From Fen-1245 sp963835535 (lineage in GTDB: Bacteria > Gemmatimonadota > Gemmatimonadetes > Gemmatimonadales > JACORV01): a stretch of 64,000 bases of DNA. Location of the stretch: the NCBI GenBank assembly GCA_963835535.1, contig CAWIFL010000013.1, positions 1-64,000 on the forward strand, in the 5' to 3' direction. Numbering within the stretch: position 1 is the stretch's first letter; each line of letters starts with the position of its first letter. The translations under genes were made by a program, and so were the position numbers. This document shows, piece by piece, positions 33,198 through 43,106 of the stretch. The notes under the pieces were generated by a model. That model searched no databases and was not told the DNA's origin. It saw only the letters and a program-made list of their open reading frames with translations.

Positions 33198-33327
33198 AGC
33201 CACCTCCCAAAGCCTAGCGCGGCGGTCACCCGCCCGCCGCCCATCTGCAAGCCGTTGAAGCAGCGGTCCCGATCCTTCCGGCGCGCTTTTCGCAGCGAAA
33301 GGAAGGCGACCCTCACGGGAGCCCGTC

Positions 33328-34017
33328 GTGCCACCACTCCGTTCAGCCGCGTTGCGCCCCCTCCTCGCGGCCGCCGTTCTCGTCCTCACGGGAACCGCCG
33401 CCCGCGCCCAGGGGCCTACCGGAACAATCCGCCTCCCCGAGCCGCACCGTCAAGGCGCAATGTCGCTGGAGGCGGCGCTCGCCGCACGCCACTCGACCCG
33501 GGCGCTCACGCGGGACTCCGTGGACCTGGCCGACGTGGCGCAGCTGCTCTGGGCCGCGCAGGGCATCAACCGTCCCGACGGGCACCGGACCGCGCCCGCG
33601 GCCGGCGGGATCTACGCGCTCGAGCTCTACGTCGTGGCCGCGCGCGTCCGCGGCCTCCCGGCGGGCGTCTATCACTACCGCCAGGCCGGGCATCTCCTCG
33701 AGACGGTCTCCGCCGGCGACCGGCTGCAGGCGATCACCGACTCCGCGACGCACCAGGCGTGGCAGGCCGACGCCGCGGTCGCGGTGATCTTCGCGGGCGA
33801 CTACCAGCGGCTCGGCGCGCGCTTCCGCGACCGGGCGGAGCGCTACGTGCCGATGGAAATCGGCTTCGCCGCGCAGAACCTCTACCTCGAGGTCGCCGCG
33901 CTCGGCCTCGGCACGACGTTCGCCGGCTCGTTCCAGGACAGCACGATGGCGCGCCTCGTCGGCCTGCCGGCGGGCCAGACACCGCTCGGCATCATGCCGG
34001 TCGGGCATCCGCGCTGA
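33328..34017 (+). CDS. Exported SagB/ThcOx-type nitroreductase-family protein
   Basis: This 229-residue protein has an N-terminal signal peptide (about 1-27, ending AARAQ). An FMN-dependent nitroreductase domain of the SagB-type dehydrogenase group follows: 'ALAARHSTRALT' at the N-terminus, 'LAQLLWAAQGINRP'-like helix, 'TAPAAGGIYALELYVV', 'GVYHY', 'EIGFAAQNLYLEVAALGLGTTFAG' and a C-terminal 'PLGIMPVGHPR'. Export of such an enzyme is less usual. No precursor peptide or cyclodehydratase gene is nearby, so a bacteriocin-maturation role has no support here. Confidence 0.85.
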   Translation: MPPLRSAALRPLLAAAVLVLTGTAARAQGPTGTIRLPEPHRQGAMSLEAALAARHSTRALTRDSVDLADVAQLLWAAQGINRPDGHRTAPAAGGIYALELYVVAARVRGLPAGVYHYRQAGHLLETVSAGDRLQAITDSATHQAWQADAAVAVIFAGDYQRLGARFRDRAERYVPMEIGFAAQNLYLEVAALGLGTTFAGSFQDSTMARLVGLPAGQTPLGIMPVGHPR

Positions 34018-34627
34018 CGGCGGTGCGGATCTTGCGACGCCCCCAGGTGTCTCGCGCGGCGACGTCATGGCTCCTGGGCTGCAGGCGCTGAACGGCCGAT
34101 TCCCTCCGAATGCCCCCATCCCCGGGCGGGGGCTGCCGCAACCTGAGATGCTGCAAATCCCGACACGGCAGGTCCGCCTTGTGCGGGCCTGTGGCGCCTT
34201 CGCGACGTCGCTGCTCGCGGCCGGTATGCTGGCCCTGGGCCCCGCCGCCGTGATCGGACGGTTCGGCGCCGGCGGCCCGGTGGTCATCGCGCCGGAAGCC
34301 GCCACGACTCGCTTCCTCCGGGTCGCCGCCTCCGCGCGCGAGCCGTTCGTGCGTTGGCTGTTGGACCGCCCGTCCAAAGACGTCCGCGCCCGGAGCACGG
34401 TGGTGGTCGCGGGTGCCACCGGCTCTCCCCGCGGCAGGGATGACGCGGTGGTGATGCCGTGCCGCGCACCCGGACTCGGGAGCGGCGCCGCAGCCTGCTT
34501 CCCGAGTCGGGAGCTGCGGATGCGCTCGGGAGCCAGTGAGATCCTCGCGCTCTCGCGGCGGCCCCGGCCTCCGCCCGCTCCGGGCATCCGGACCGCACAC
34601 CCATTCGCAGCGTTGATCGCGTTCAAT
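34018..34627. other. 610-bp region without a convincing gene
   Basis: An open frame from 34067 to 34690 exists but shows no recognisable domain. It has low-complexity Arg/Pro-rich ends, and it runs straight through the terminator hairpin before amtB, so I regard it as unlikely to be translated. The opposite strand has no better frame. The region may hold the amtB promoter and leader or a decayed gene. I see no riboswitch signature. Confidence 0.4.
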
Positions 34628-34670
34628 CCGGCTTCGTCGCCGCCTCATCGGTGGCGCGGGCCGGTTTTTT
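34628..34670 (+). terminator. Intrinsic terminator just upstream of amtB
   Basis: CCGGC (34628) pairs with GCCGG (34660), enclosing a second stem CGCCGCC/GGTGGCG, and six T follow (34665-34670). It ends 36 nt before the amtB ATG, leaving no obvious space for a promoter. It may attenuate amtB or end a leader transcript. Confidence 0.72.
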
Positions 34671-34705
34671 CGTTGTCCCCTCGAGTCTGAAAGGAGATGC
34701 GCGGG

Positions 34706-35947
34706 ATGCTCCATCTCGACACGGGCAACACGGGGTTCATGCTCCTCTGCTCCAGCCTCGTGATGCTGATGACGCCGGGCCTGGCGTTCTTCTATGGCGG
34801 CCTGGTGGGCCGGAAGAACGTGCTGGCCATCATGATCCAGAGCTTCGTCTCGATGGGCTGGACGACGGTGATCTGGTGGGTGTGCGGATTCTCGCTGTGC
34901 TTCTCGGGGAACCTCAAGACCGGCACCGACTTCTTCGGCATCCTCGGGAACCTGGACTGGGCCTTCCTGCGCAACATCACCCTCAGCACGCCCTCGCCCA
35001 ACGACACGATCCCGATGATCGTGTTCTGCGCGTACCAGATGATGTTCGCCATCATCACCCCGGCGCTCATCACGGGGGCGTTCGCCAACCGCGTAACCTT
35101 CAAAGCGTACATGCTGTTCCTCACCGGCTGGCTGCTGTTCGTCTACTGTCCCTTCGTCCACATGATCTGGGGCGGCGGGATCCTGCAGCAGTGGGGCGTG
35201 CTCGACTTCGCCGGCGGGATCGTGGTGCACAACATCGCCGGCATGGCCGCGCTCGCCTCCGTGATCTACATCGGCAAGCGGAAGGTGGCGGACCGCGGTC
35301 CCCACTCCATTCCGCTGGTCGCGCTCGGCACCGGCCTCCTCTGGTTCGGGTGGTACGGCTTCAACGCGGGGAGCGAGTTCCGCGTGGACTCGACCACGGC
35401 GGTGGCGTTCCTCAACACCGACGTGGCCGCCTCGTTCGGCGCGGTCGCGTGGCTGTTCGTGGACTGGCTGTTCGGCAAGAAGCCGCACTTCGTCGGCCTC
35501 CTGACCGGGGCCGTGGCGGCGCTCGCCACCATCACGCCCGCCGCGGGCTACGTCTCCCCCTCGACCGCCGTGCTGATCGGCTGCGTCGCGGGCGTGGTGT
35601 GCTACTTCGCGGTGTCGTTGAAGAACCGCATCGGCTGGGACGACGCGCTCGACGTCTGGGGCGTGCACGGGGTCGGAGGGCTGCTCGGCATAGTCATGCT
35701 GGGCCTGCTCGCCACCACCGCCTTCAACCCCAACGGCACCAACGGCCTGTTCGCGGGCAACGCAGTCTTCTTCGGCAAAGAGATCGCGGCCGTCGCGCTG
35801 TCGTCCGTCTGGGCCTTCGCCTTCACCTACGCGATGCTGGCCATCATCAACCGGATCACGCCGGTACACGTGTCGAGTTCCGACGAGGAGATCGGGCTCG
35901 ACGCGTCGCTGCACGGCGAGACGGCGTACCTCGACGCGACGGGGTGA
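34706..35947 (+). CDS. amtB: Ammonium transporter (Amt family)
   Basis: An 11-helix inner-membrane ammonium channel of 413 residues. Family hallmarks are 'DTGNTGFMLLCSSLVMLMTPGLAFFYGG' split at the N-terminus, 'PFVHMIWG' with the first pore His, 'DFAGGIVVHNIAG', 'WFGWYGFNAGS' and 'DVWGVHGVGGLLG' with the second pore His. ATG 34706 is chosen because AAGGAG lies 9 nt upstream. ATG 34697 directly abuts it. A P-II gene (glnK), usual beside amtB, is absent. A porin-like gene follows 12 nt downstream. Confidence 0.96.
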   Translation: MLHLDTGNTGFMLLCSSLVMLMTPGLAFFYGGLVGRKNVLAIMIQSFVSMGWTTVIWWVCGFSLCFSGNLKTGTDFFGILGNLDWAFLRNITLSTPSPNDTIPMIVFCAYQMMFAIITPALITGAFANRVTFKAYMLFLTGWLLFVYCPFVHMIWGGGILQQWGVLDFAGGIVVHNIAGMAALASVIYIGKRKVADRGPHSIPLVALGTGLLWFGWYGFNAGSEFRVDSTTAVAFLNTDVAASFGAVAWLFVDWLFGKKPHFVGLLTGAVAALATITPAAGYVSPSTAVLIGCVAGVVCYFAVSLKNRIGWDDALDVWGVHGVGGLLGIVMLGLLATTAFNPNGTNGLFAGNAVFFGKEIAAVALSSVWAFAFTYAMLAIINRITPVHVSSSDEEIGLDASLHGETAYLDATG

Positions 35948-35959
35948 AGGAGTATCGCG

Positions 35960-37077
35960 ATGCGAGTCGTCGCGCATCCTGGCGGCCGGGGTGGCGGCGC
36001 TGCTGTCGCCCCGGCTGCTCGCCGCCCAGGCTCCGCCTTCCAATCCGGAGCCGGGGCACCAGGCCATCGAGTTCCACGGCCTGGTCTCGACCAGCTTCTC
36101 CTACAACTTCAACGTGCCCCCGTCGCGCACCAACCAGTTCCGGGTGTTCGACTACGACGACGACGCTTTCCGCATCGACCTCGTCGAGCTGGTCGTCCAG
36201 CGCCCCGTCGCGGCGCCGGGCGACTTCGGCTTCCGGGTGGACTTCACCGCCGGCGCGGTATCGCAGAGTCGTGGCCTCGCGCGGCCTGTTCCGCGACTCC
36301 ACAGGCGAGGGCCAGGACATCGACTTCCATCAGGCGTTCGTCAGCTTCGTCGCCCCCGTGGGCAGCGGGCTGCGCCTGGACGCCGGCAAGTTCATCACCG
36401 GACTGGGCTACGAGGTGATCGAGGGATACGACGGCTGGAACGACAACGCCTCGCACTCCTTCCTCTTCGGCTACGCCATCCCGTACACCCACACCGGCGT
36501 CCGGGCGAGCTACGCCTTCTCGCCGGTGGTCTCGACCATGCTGATGGTGGCGAACGGATGGGACGACGTCGAGGACAACAACCGGGGCAAGACCGTCCAC
36601 CTCCAGCTCGCTCTCACGCCGTCGAGCCGCCTGGCAATCACCCTCAACGGCATCGCCGGGCCCGAGCAGACCAACGACGACGTGCACTACCGCGACGTGC
36701 TCGACGCCGAGGCGACGTGGAAGCCGACCGAGCATCTCTCGCTGGGCGTGAACGGCGACTGGGGCCGCGAGACCGCGGCTGCGCCCGGCGGCCTCATGGC
36801 GGTGTGGACGGGCGCCGCGGGTTACCTGCGGCTGTCTCACAAGGAGGTGTCGCTCAGTCTCCGGGCGGAGCGGTTCGCCGACCGGGATGGTGCGCGCACC
36901 GGCACGCCGCAGACGCTTTCGGAGATCACCGTGACGCCGGAGCTTCGGCTCGGCGCGAGCTGCCTGCTGCGGGGTGATCTGCGGCTGGACACATCGGATC
37001 ACGCGGTCTTCGAACGGATCAGCGGCACCGCGAAGACCCAGCCGACCGTGTCCGTGAACGTGCTCTACCACTTCTGA
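35960..37077 (+). pseudogene. Outer-membrane beta-barrel porin, two frame breaks
   Basis: Three frames must be joined to read this gene. ATG 35960 (AAGGAG 7 nt upstream) gives MRVVA, then the frame breaks at a CGCGC run (35971-35975) before 'ILAAGVAALLSPRLLAAQ', the rest of the signal peptide. The frame breaks again at about 36252-36258 (GCGCG) before 'RVVASRGLFRDSTGEGQD'. Restoring one GC pair at each site gives a continuous porin of about 370 residues. Its body has 'GLRLDAGKFITGLGYEVIEGYDGWND' split and ends 'VNVLYHF' with a terminal Phe, typical of outer-membrane barrels. It follows amtB by 12 nt. Confidence 0.75.
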
Positions 37078-37100
37078 CCGGCCCACCGGCCGGTGGCGGC

Positions 37101-37663
37101 TTACTCCTCTCGCGAGGATCGCGCCGCGACGACTTCGGCGACGGTCGGGCCCTTCTCGCTCGACGCGTCGAACTCGATCGCGTCGCCGGCCGCGACGTGG
37201 CCTTCCAGCACGACCGACAGGTAGAACCCGGTGCGCCCGGTCTGCAGGAAGCGCCGCTCGATGTCGGGCCGGTCGATCCGCATCAGGAGCTTATAGCACG
37301 GCAGCCGCGGCCGCGTGACCTGGAACGCCGCCGTGCCGATCCGCAGGCGGTCCCCGATCCGCACGATCTCCTCGCTCAGTCCGAGGGTCGTGAGGTTCTC
37401 GCCGAAGCCGCCCCAGCCGAGGTCCGGCATGTCCAGCTCGGCGCGCCACAGCTCGTAGTGCTCCGAGGGATAGGCGTACACCGCCTTCGCCGCGCCGCCG
37501 TGGACCTCGCGCCGTCGGCTTGGCCGTCCCCCTCGAGATTGAGCCTCCCCACACGCACGGGCCCGGCCACCGGTGCCTTCCAGATGCCGGTACGCACGCG
37601 TGTGCCCCGCCACTCCACTTCGCGCGGGAGCCCGACGTTCACCGAAACGAGGGATGCGCTCAC
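37101..37663 (-). CDS. MOSC-domain protein, frame broken at a CGCGC run
   Basis: The N-terminal frame from GTG 37663 reads 'SVNVGLPREVEWRGTRVRTGIWKAP' to 'RLNLEGDGQAD'. The C-terminal frame continues 'EVHGGAAKAVYAYPSEHYELWR', 'GFGENLTTLGL' and 'RPRLPCYKL'. These are consecutive parts of one MOSC domain, a family linked to sulfur transfer from the molybdenum cofactor. The frame changes at a CGCGC run (37508-37512). Removing one GC pair gives a normal QAD-x-x-VHGG join, about 187 residues. It is convergent with the porin, 23 bp away. Confidence 0.72.
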
Positions 37664-37670
37664 GGATGCC

Positions 37671-38408
37671 TCAGGGCCGCACGGTCTCGAGCCACGTCCG
37701 CGCGATCACGCCGTGGCCGGCCACCGTCGGATGCACGCCGTCCGCCGCCCAGTACGCCGGCGGCGCCTCGCGCGAGAGCCGCTCGAAGAGGCCGTGGAGC
37801 GGCACGAAGGTCGCGCCCGCGCGTTCCGCCACGCGTGCGGCGACCGCGCGGCGCAGATCGAACTCCGGGAACCAGGCCTCCGTCACCGCACCGGTCCGGA
37901 GCACGAACGGCTCCAGCACCACGAGCCGCACACCCGGCAGCGCCTGCCTGGTGCGGTCGAGGAGCGCGCCGTAGCCCGACTCGTACTGCTCCACCGTTCC
38001 CGTGTAGCTCCCGTTCAGCTTGTGCCAGATGTCGTTCACGCCGATGAGGATGCTGAGGATGTCCGGCCTGAGGTCGAGCGCATCGGTCTGCCAGCGCGCG
38101 TCGAGGTCCGGCACGGTGTTGCCGCTCACGCCCCGATTGAAGATCTGGAGATTCGCTGCCGGGTCGCGCAGCAGCTCGGACGCAATCAGCAGCGGATAGC
38201 CGGTGCCGAGGGCGGCGGCCCGGTTCGGCTCGGCTACCGTGCGGTCGCGCCCGCAGTCGGTGATCGAGTCACCCTGGAACAGGATCACCGAGCCCGCGGC
38301 CGGGCCGTGCGCCAGCGGCGCAAGCTGCGGCCAGAATGCCAGGCCCATCGCGCCCCCCGTGGTCACCACGAATTCGCGCCGCGACACGTCGCCCGCGTGG
38401 TGCGCCAT
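37671..38408 (-). CDS. Exported SGNH/GDSL-family esterase
   Basis: This 245-residue protein has a twin-arginine leader (SRREFVVTTGGAMGLAF, about residues 9-25). Four SGNH blocks follow in order: block I 'ILFQGDSITDCGRD' (nucleophile Ser), block II 'NRGVSGNTV' (Gly), block III 'IGVNDIWH' (Asn), and block V 'WAADGVHPTVAGH' (Asp and His). It therefore looks catalytically complete. Substrate is unknown, and carbohydrate or lipid acetyl esters are typical. ATG 38408 has GGAGGAG at good spacing. A longer start at 38444 adds 12 residues. Confidence 0.87.
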   Translation of the reverse strand: MAHHAGDVSRREFVVTTGGAMGLAFWPQLAPLAHGPAAGSVILFQGDSITDCGRDRTVAEPNRAAALGTGYPLLIASELLRDPAANLQIFNRGVSGNTVPDLDARWQTDALDLRPDILSILIGVNDIWHKLNGSYTGTVEQYESGYGALLDRTRQALPGVRLVVLEPFVLRTGAVTEAWFPEFDLRRAVAARVAERAGATFVPLHGLFERLSREAPPAYWAADGVHPTVAGHGVIARTWLETVRP

Positions 38409-38616
38409 CGCTACTCCTCCCGGTACCGGTCCGTACAAGACCACATCATGACGTGCCGGCCCGCAAGGGGGCGTCCCGGAGAATCCCGAGTCCGGCGCTT
38501 GGCGCCGCGCGGTGGTCGCCGGAACCGGCGGGGATCGTGCGAACGGCGCGAAGAATGGCCGCGGCGACCGGGCAGCTTCCTCCGGCGCCCCCGCGCAGCG
38601 ATATTCCCTGCCGCCC

Positions 38617-38707
38617 GGAGAGGTGGCCGAGAGGCTGAAGGCGGCGGTTTGCTAAACCGTTTAACGGGCTAATACCTGTTACGAGGGTTCGAATCCCTCC
38701 CTCTCCG
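38617..38707 (+). tRNA. tRNA-Ser(GCT)
   Basis: A 91-nt class II cloverleaf with acceptor GGAGAGG/CCTCTCC and G discriminator. The anticodon loop TTGCTAA gives GCT. A long variable arm lies between the anticodon and T stems, with T-loop TTCGAAT. CCA is not encoded. A gltX-like 5' fragment starts 3 nt after it. Confidence 0.94.
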
Positions 38708-38710
38708 CTT

Positions 38711-38765
38711 GTGATCCGCGTCCGCTTCGCTCCATCCCCTACCGGCACCCTGAAGGCCGGCGGGG
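38711..38765 (+). pseudogene. Truncated 5' remnant of gltX
   Basis: Starting with GTG 38711, the first 18 codons read V-IRVRFAPSPTG-x-L and then GG, nearly the same as the start of the intact gltX at 40493 (IRVRFAPSPTGSLHVGG). Similarity ends after about 55 bp and the glnS start follows. The fragment lies between tRNA-Ser(GCT) and glnS. It looks like the scar of a tandem duplication or of glnS insertion in front of gltX. Confidence 0.82.
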
Positions 38766-38780
38766 CCCCGAGGAAGGCCA

Positions 38781-40492
<1,712 letters not shown>

Positions 40493-40496
<4 letters not shown>

Positions 40497-41788
40497 TCCG
40501 CGTCCGTTTCGCCCCGTCCCCCACCGGCAGCCTGCACGTCGGGGGCGCGCGCACCGCGCTCTTCAACTGGCTGTTCGTCCAGCACGCCCGGATGCACGGC
40601 CCCCCCTCCGACCGCGACGCTGTGTTCGTCCTCCGCGTCGAGGACACCGACAAGCAGCGCTCCACGGACGAGTTCACGAAGGTCATCCTCGACGGGATGA
40701 CGTGGCTCGGCCTGACGTGGGACGAGGGCCCGCTCTTCCAGGGCGCCGCTCTCGCACGCCACCAGGCCGACGCGCATCGGCTGCTCGACGAAGGGAAGGC
40801 GTACCTCGACGACGGGGCGATCCGCTTTCGGGTGAGCCACGAGGAAGTGGCGTGGGAGGACGCGGTCCACGGGCCGATCACCTTCCACGGGAAGGACCTC
40901 GAGGACTTCGTCATCCTCCGCGCCGACGGGACGCCCGTGTACAACTTCGCGGTGGTCTCCGACGACATCGCGATGCGGATCACACACGTCTTCCGCGGCG
41001 ACGACCACATCTCGAACACGCCGAAGCAGATCCTGCTCTACCGCGCCTTCGCTTTGCCGGTGCCCGTCTTCGGCCACGTGCCGATGATCCTCGGCACCGA
41101 CGGCAAGAAGCTCAGCAAGCGCCACGGCGCCACCGCCGTGGCCGACTATCAGCACCTGGGGATCCTGCCGCATGCGATGGCGAACTTCCTCGCGCTCCTC
41201 GGCTGGAGTCCCGGCGGCGACCGCGAGCTCTATTTCGACGTCGCGGAGCTGATCGAAGCGTTCACGTTCGAGGGGGTGCTGAAGAAGGCGGCGGTCTTCG
41301 ATCCGAAGAAGCTGGAGTGGATGAACGGCGAGCACTTGAGGCACCTCGGTCCCGCGCGGCTGGTGCCCCAGGTATTCGAGCCCTCCGACGCGGTGGACCA
41401 GCAGCGGGCGGAGGCGATCGTGGCTGCCGTCCTGCCGCGGAGCTGGACCGTGCTCGACGTCCGTCGTCAGGCCCGGCTGCGCGCGGGGCTCGACCCGGTG
41501 GTCTTCGACGAGAAGGCCACGGAAGCAGTCGCCAAGGACCCGGCGGCCTACCGGGCGGCGCTGACCGACGCGGTCCAGGCGCTGGAGGGCGTGTCGGACT
41601 GGACACCGGCCCTGCTCGAGGCCGCGCTGCGCCAGCTGGCCGTGGCGAAGGGCCTCAAGCTCGGCGCGGTGATGCAGCCGGTGCGCATCGCGCTCACCGG
41701 GGGGCTTGTTTCGGAGCCGGTCAACGAGCTGGTGGCCGTGATCGGGAAGGACGACGTGCTGAAGCGGCTGCGCGCCGCGGCCGGCTAG
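40493..41788 (+). CDS. gltX: Glutamyl-tRNA synthetase
   Basis: GluRS charges tRNA-Glu. The 431-residue protein has 'IRVRFAPSPTGSLHVGGARTALFNW', split at the HIGH-type motif, 'FVLRVEDTDKQRS', 'VVSDDIAMRITHVFRGDDHISNTPKQ' in pieces, and the KMSKS-type 'KKLSKRHGA'. The C-terminal anticodon-binding region is shorter than in many GluRS, making the protein about 40 residues short of the E. coli enzyme. A short insert near residue 33 (RMHGPPSDRD) precedes the conserved FVLR strand. GTG 40493 overlaps the glnS stop. Confidence 0.96.
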
Positions 41789-42243
41789 GCGAGGTCGGTC
41801 CTCGTCGGAACGCGCGGCAGCGTCTTCCAGGCCGCGCGGAGGAAGGCCTCGCAGTGTCCCTCCTTGAGGAACACCTCGACGGCTTGCGCAGTGGTGTACC
41901 GGTCCATCCCCCAGAGACTCGCCCGCTTCTCCTCGCCGTCCCACCTGCCCTGGACGAATACGCGGTCGTCGCGCCGGACGAGCATCGGCAGCTCCTCGAC
42001 CAGGCTGGCGGCGAGGGCGTTGACGCCGGGACCGCCCACGGCGACGGCCGAGCAGAGGTGGAAGATCCGGTTTTGCGCGAACCAGGCGTCGGAGACGACG
42101 ACGGCGCCGCGGAAGGTCTTCCCTTCCCCGCGCCGGTCGATCTCGGCCTTGAGCCGGTAGGCGAGCGGCCGGTCGTTCATCTCGGCCGGGATCTCGGTCC
42201 CGGTGACGATCAGGATCGTGTCGTCCGTGTCGATCAGCTTCAC
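41785..42243 (-). CDS. Conserved-looking protein of unknown function
   Basis: A predicted 152-residue cytosolic protein with no family I recognise. Segments such as 'ILIVTGTEIPAEMNDRPLAYRLKAEID', 'GAVVVSDAWFAQNRIF' and 'AVAVGGPGVNALAASLVEELP' suggest an alpha/beta fold. The ending 'AVEVFLKEGHCEAFLRAAW' is helical. GTG 42243 overlaps the upstream stop (GTGA), so it is coupled to the next upstream gene. Its stop shares the palindrome CTAG with the gltX stop on the other strand. Confidence 0.65.
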   Translation of the reverse strand: MKLIDTDDTILIVTGTEIPAEMNDRPLAYRLKAEIDRRGEGKTFRGAVVVSDAWFAQNRIFHLCSAVAVGGPGVNALAASLVEELPMLVRRDDRVFVQGRWDGEEKRASLWGMDRYTTAQAVEVFLKEGHCEAFLRAAWKTLPRVPTRTDLA

Positions 42244-43106
42244 GGCTGGGCCGGCTGCTGCGGCTGCGGCTGCTGCTCCTGCCGCTCCTTGTCCTTCCGG
42301 GCCCTGAGGTCGCGGACCGCCTGGCGGAACGCGTCTTCCGACTCGGAGCGCGCCGCGGCGCGGAGGATGTCGGCGCGCATCCCCATCAGGGCGTTGTTGG
42401 CCCGCGCCTGATCGATGTTCCCCTGCGGCATGGAGAGGAACGCCAGAAGCGGGGTCGGGATGGTGAAGCTTCCGAGGTGCAGCCCCTGGGCGTCGAGTCC
42501 GTACGTCTTGCCGCCGGATTTGAAGGTCCACGGGCGCGAGGTGTAGGGATCGGCGTAGGGGTCCCGCACCGGGTGCTTCTCCACTGAATCGGCCATCACC
42601 CGCATCCGCATCGCCACCGCCGAATCGAGGCGGATCGGACGATTCGAGAAGGTCAGGTCGATCAGCGGCCGCACCCACGCGGCCCCGTTGCCGAGCGCGG
42701 GCTGGAGCGCGGCCACGCCGCGGCCGGCGTAGTCACGCCCCGAGCGCGCGCCGCGGGCCGCGGTGCTCGTCGTGTCGCTGCCGCCGCCTCCGGCGTGGAA
42801 CGTCAGCAGCGTGGTGTCCAGCGGCTCCACGGTGACGGGACCCGGGCCGACCGGCACGCCGGCCGCGCGCGCGCGCCGTCGCGGCGCCGCCGAGGGCCCG
42901 GGGAGACTGAAGACCACCTTCTGGTTCCCCGCCGGCGGCGCCGGCGCAAGCAGGAAGATGGTCGCCTGATCGCCGGCGAAGCGATGCTCCAGGCTCGACT
43001 CCACCACGGCCGTCAGCACCACGAAGTGGACCGCCACCGAAGGGACGAGCCACCACCGCGGGGAGGCGCGGCCGCTCGGGAGGACGAAGCTCCTACGCTC
43101 TGGCAA
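42240..43106 (-). CDS. Membrane-anchored protein of unknown function
   Basis: This 288-residue protein has one N-terminal hydrophobic segment (about residues 18-36, 'WWLVPSVAVHFVVLTAVV'), a Pro/Gly-rich linker, and a C-terminal region with 'DPYADPYTSRPWTFKSGGKTYGLDAQGLHLGSF'. It ends in a charged helix and a Gln/Pro-rich tail. The layout resembles single-pass periplasmic proteins of the TonB type, but the TonB C-terminal signature is not visible. It overlaps the aminotransferase end by 14 bp and is coupled to the gene below it. Confidence 0.65.
   Translation of the reverse strand: MPERRSFVLPSGRASPRWWLVPSVAVHFVVLTAVVESSLEHRFAGDQATIFLLAPAPPAGNQKVVFSLPGPSAAPRRRARAAGVPVGPGPVTVEPLDTTLLTFHAGGGGSDTTSTAARGARSGRDYAGRGVAALQPALGNGAAWVRPLIDLTFSNRPIRLDSAVAMRMRVMADSVEKHPVRDPYADPYTSRPWTFKSGGKTYGLDAQGLHLGSFTIPTPLLAFLSMPQGNIDQARANNALMGMRADILRAAARSESEDAFRQAVRDLRARKDKERQEQQPQPQQPAQP

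Noticed and set aside
33328..34017. Bacteriocin (TOMM) cluster suggested by the SagB-type protein
   Set aside because: No precursor peptide, cyclodehydratase or transporter gene is adjacent, and the protein carries a signal peptide unlike cytosolic SagB.
34067..34690. 207-codon frame before amtB
   Set aside because: No recognisable domain, Arg/Pro-rich ends, and it reads through a clear terminator hairpin into the amtB ribosome-binding site.
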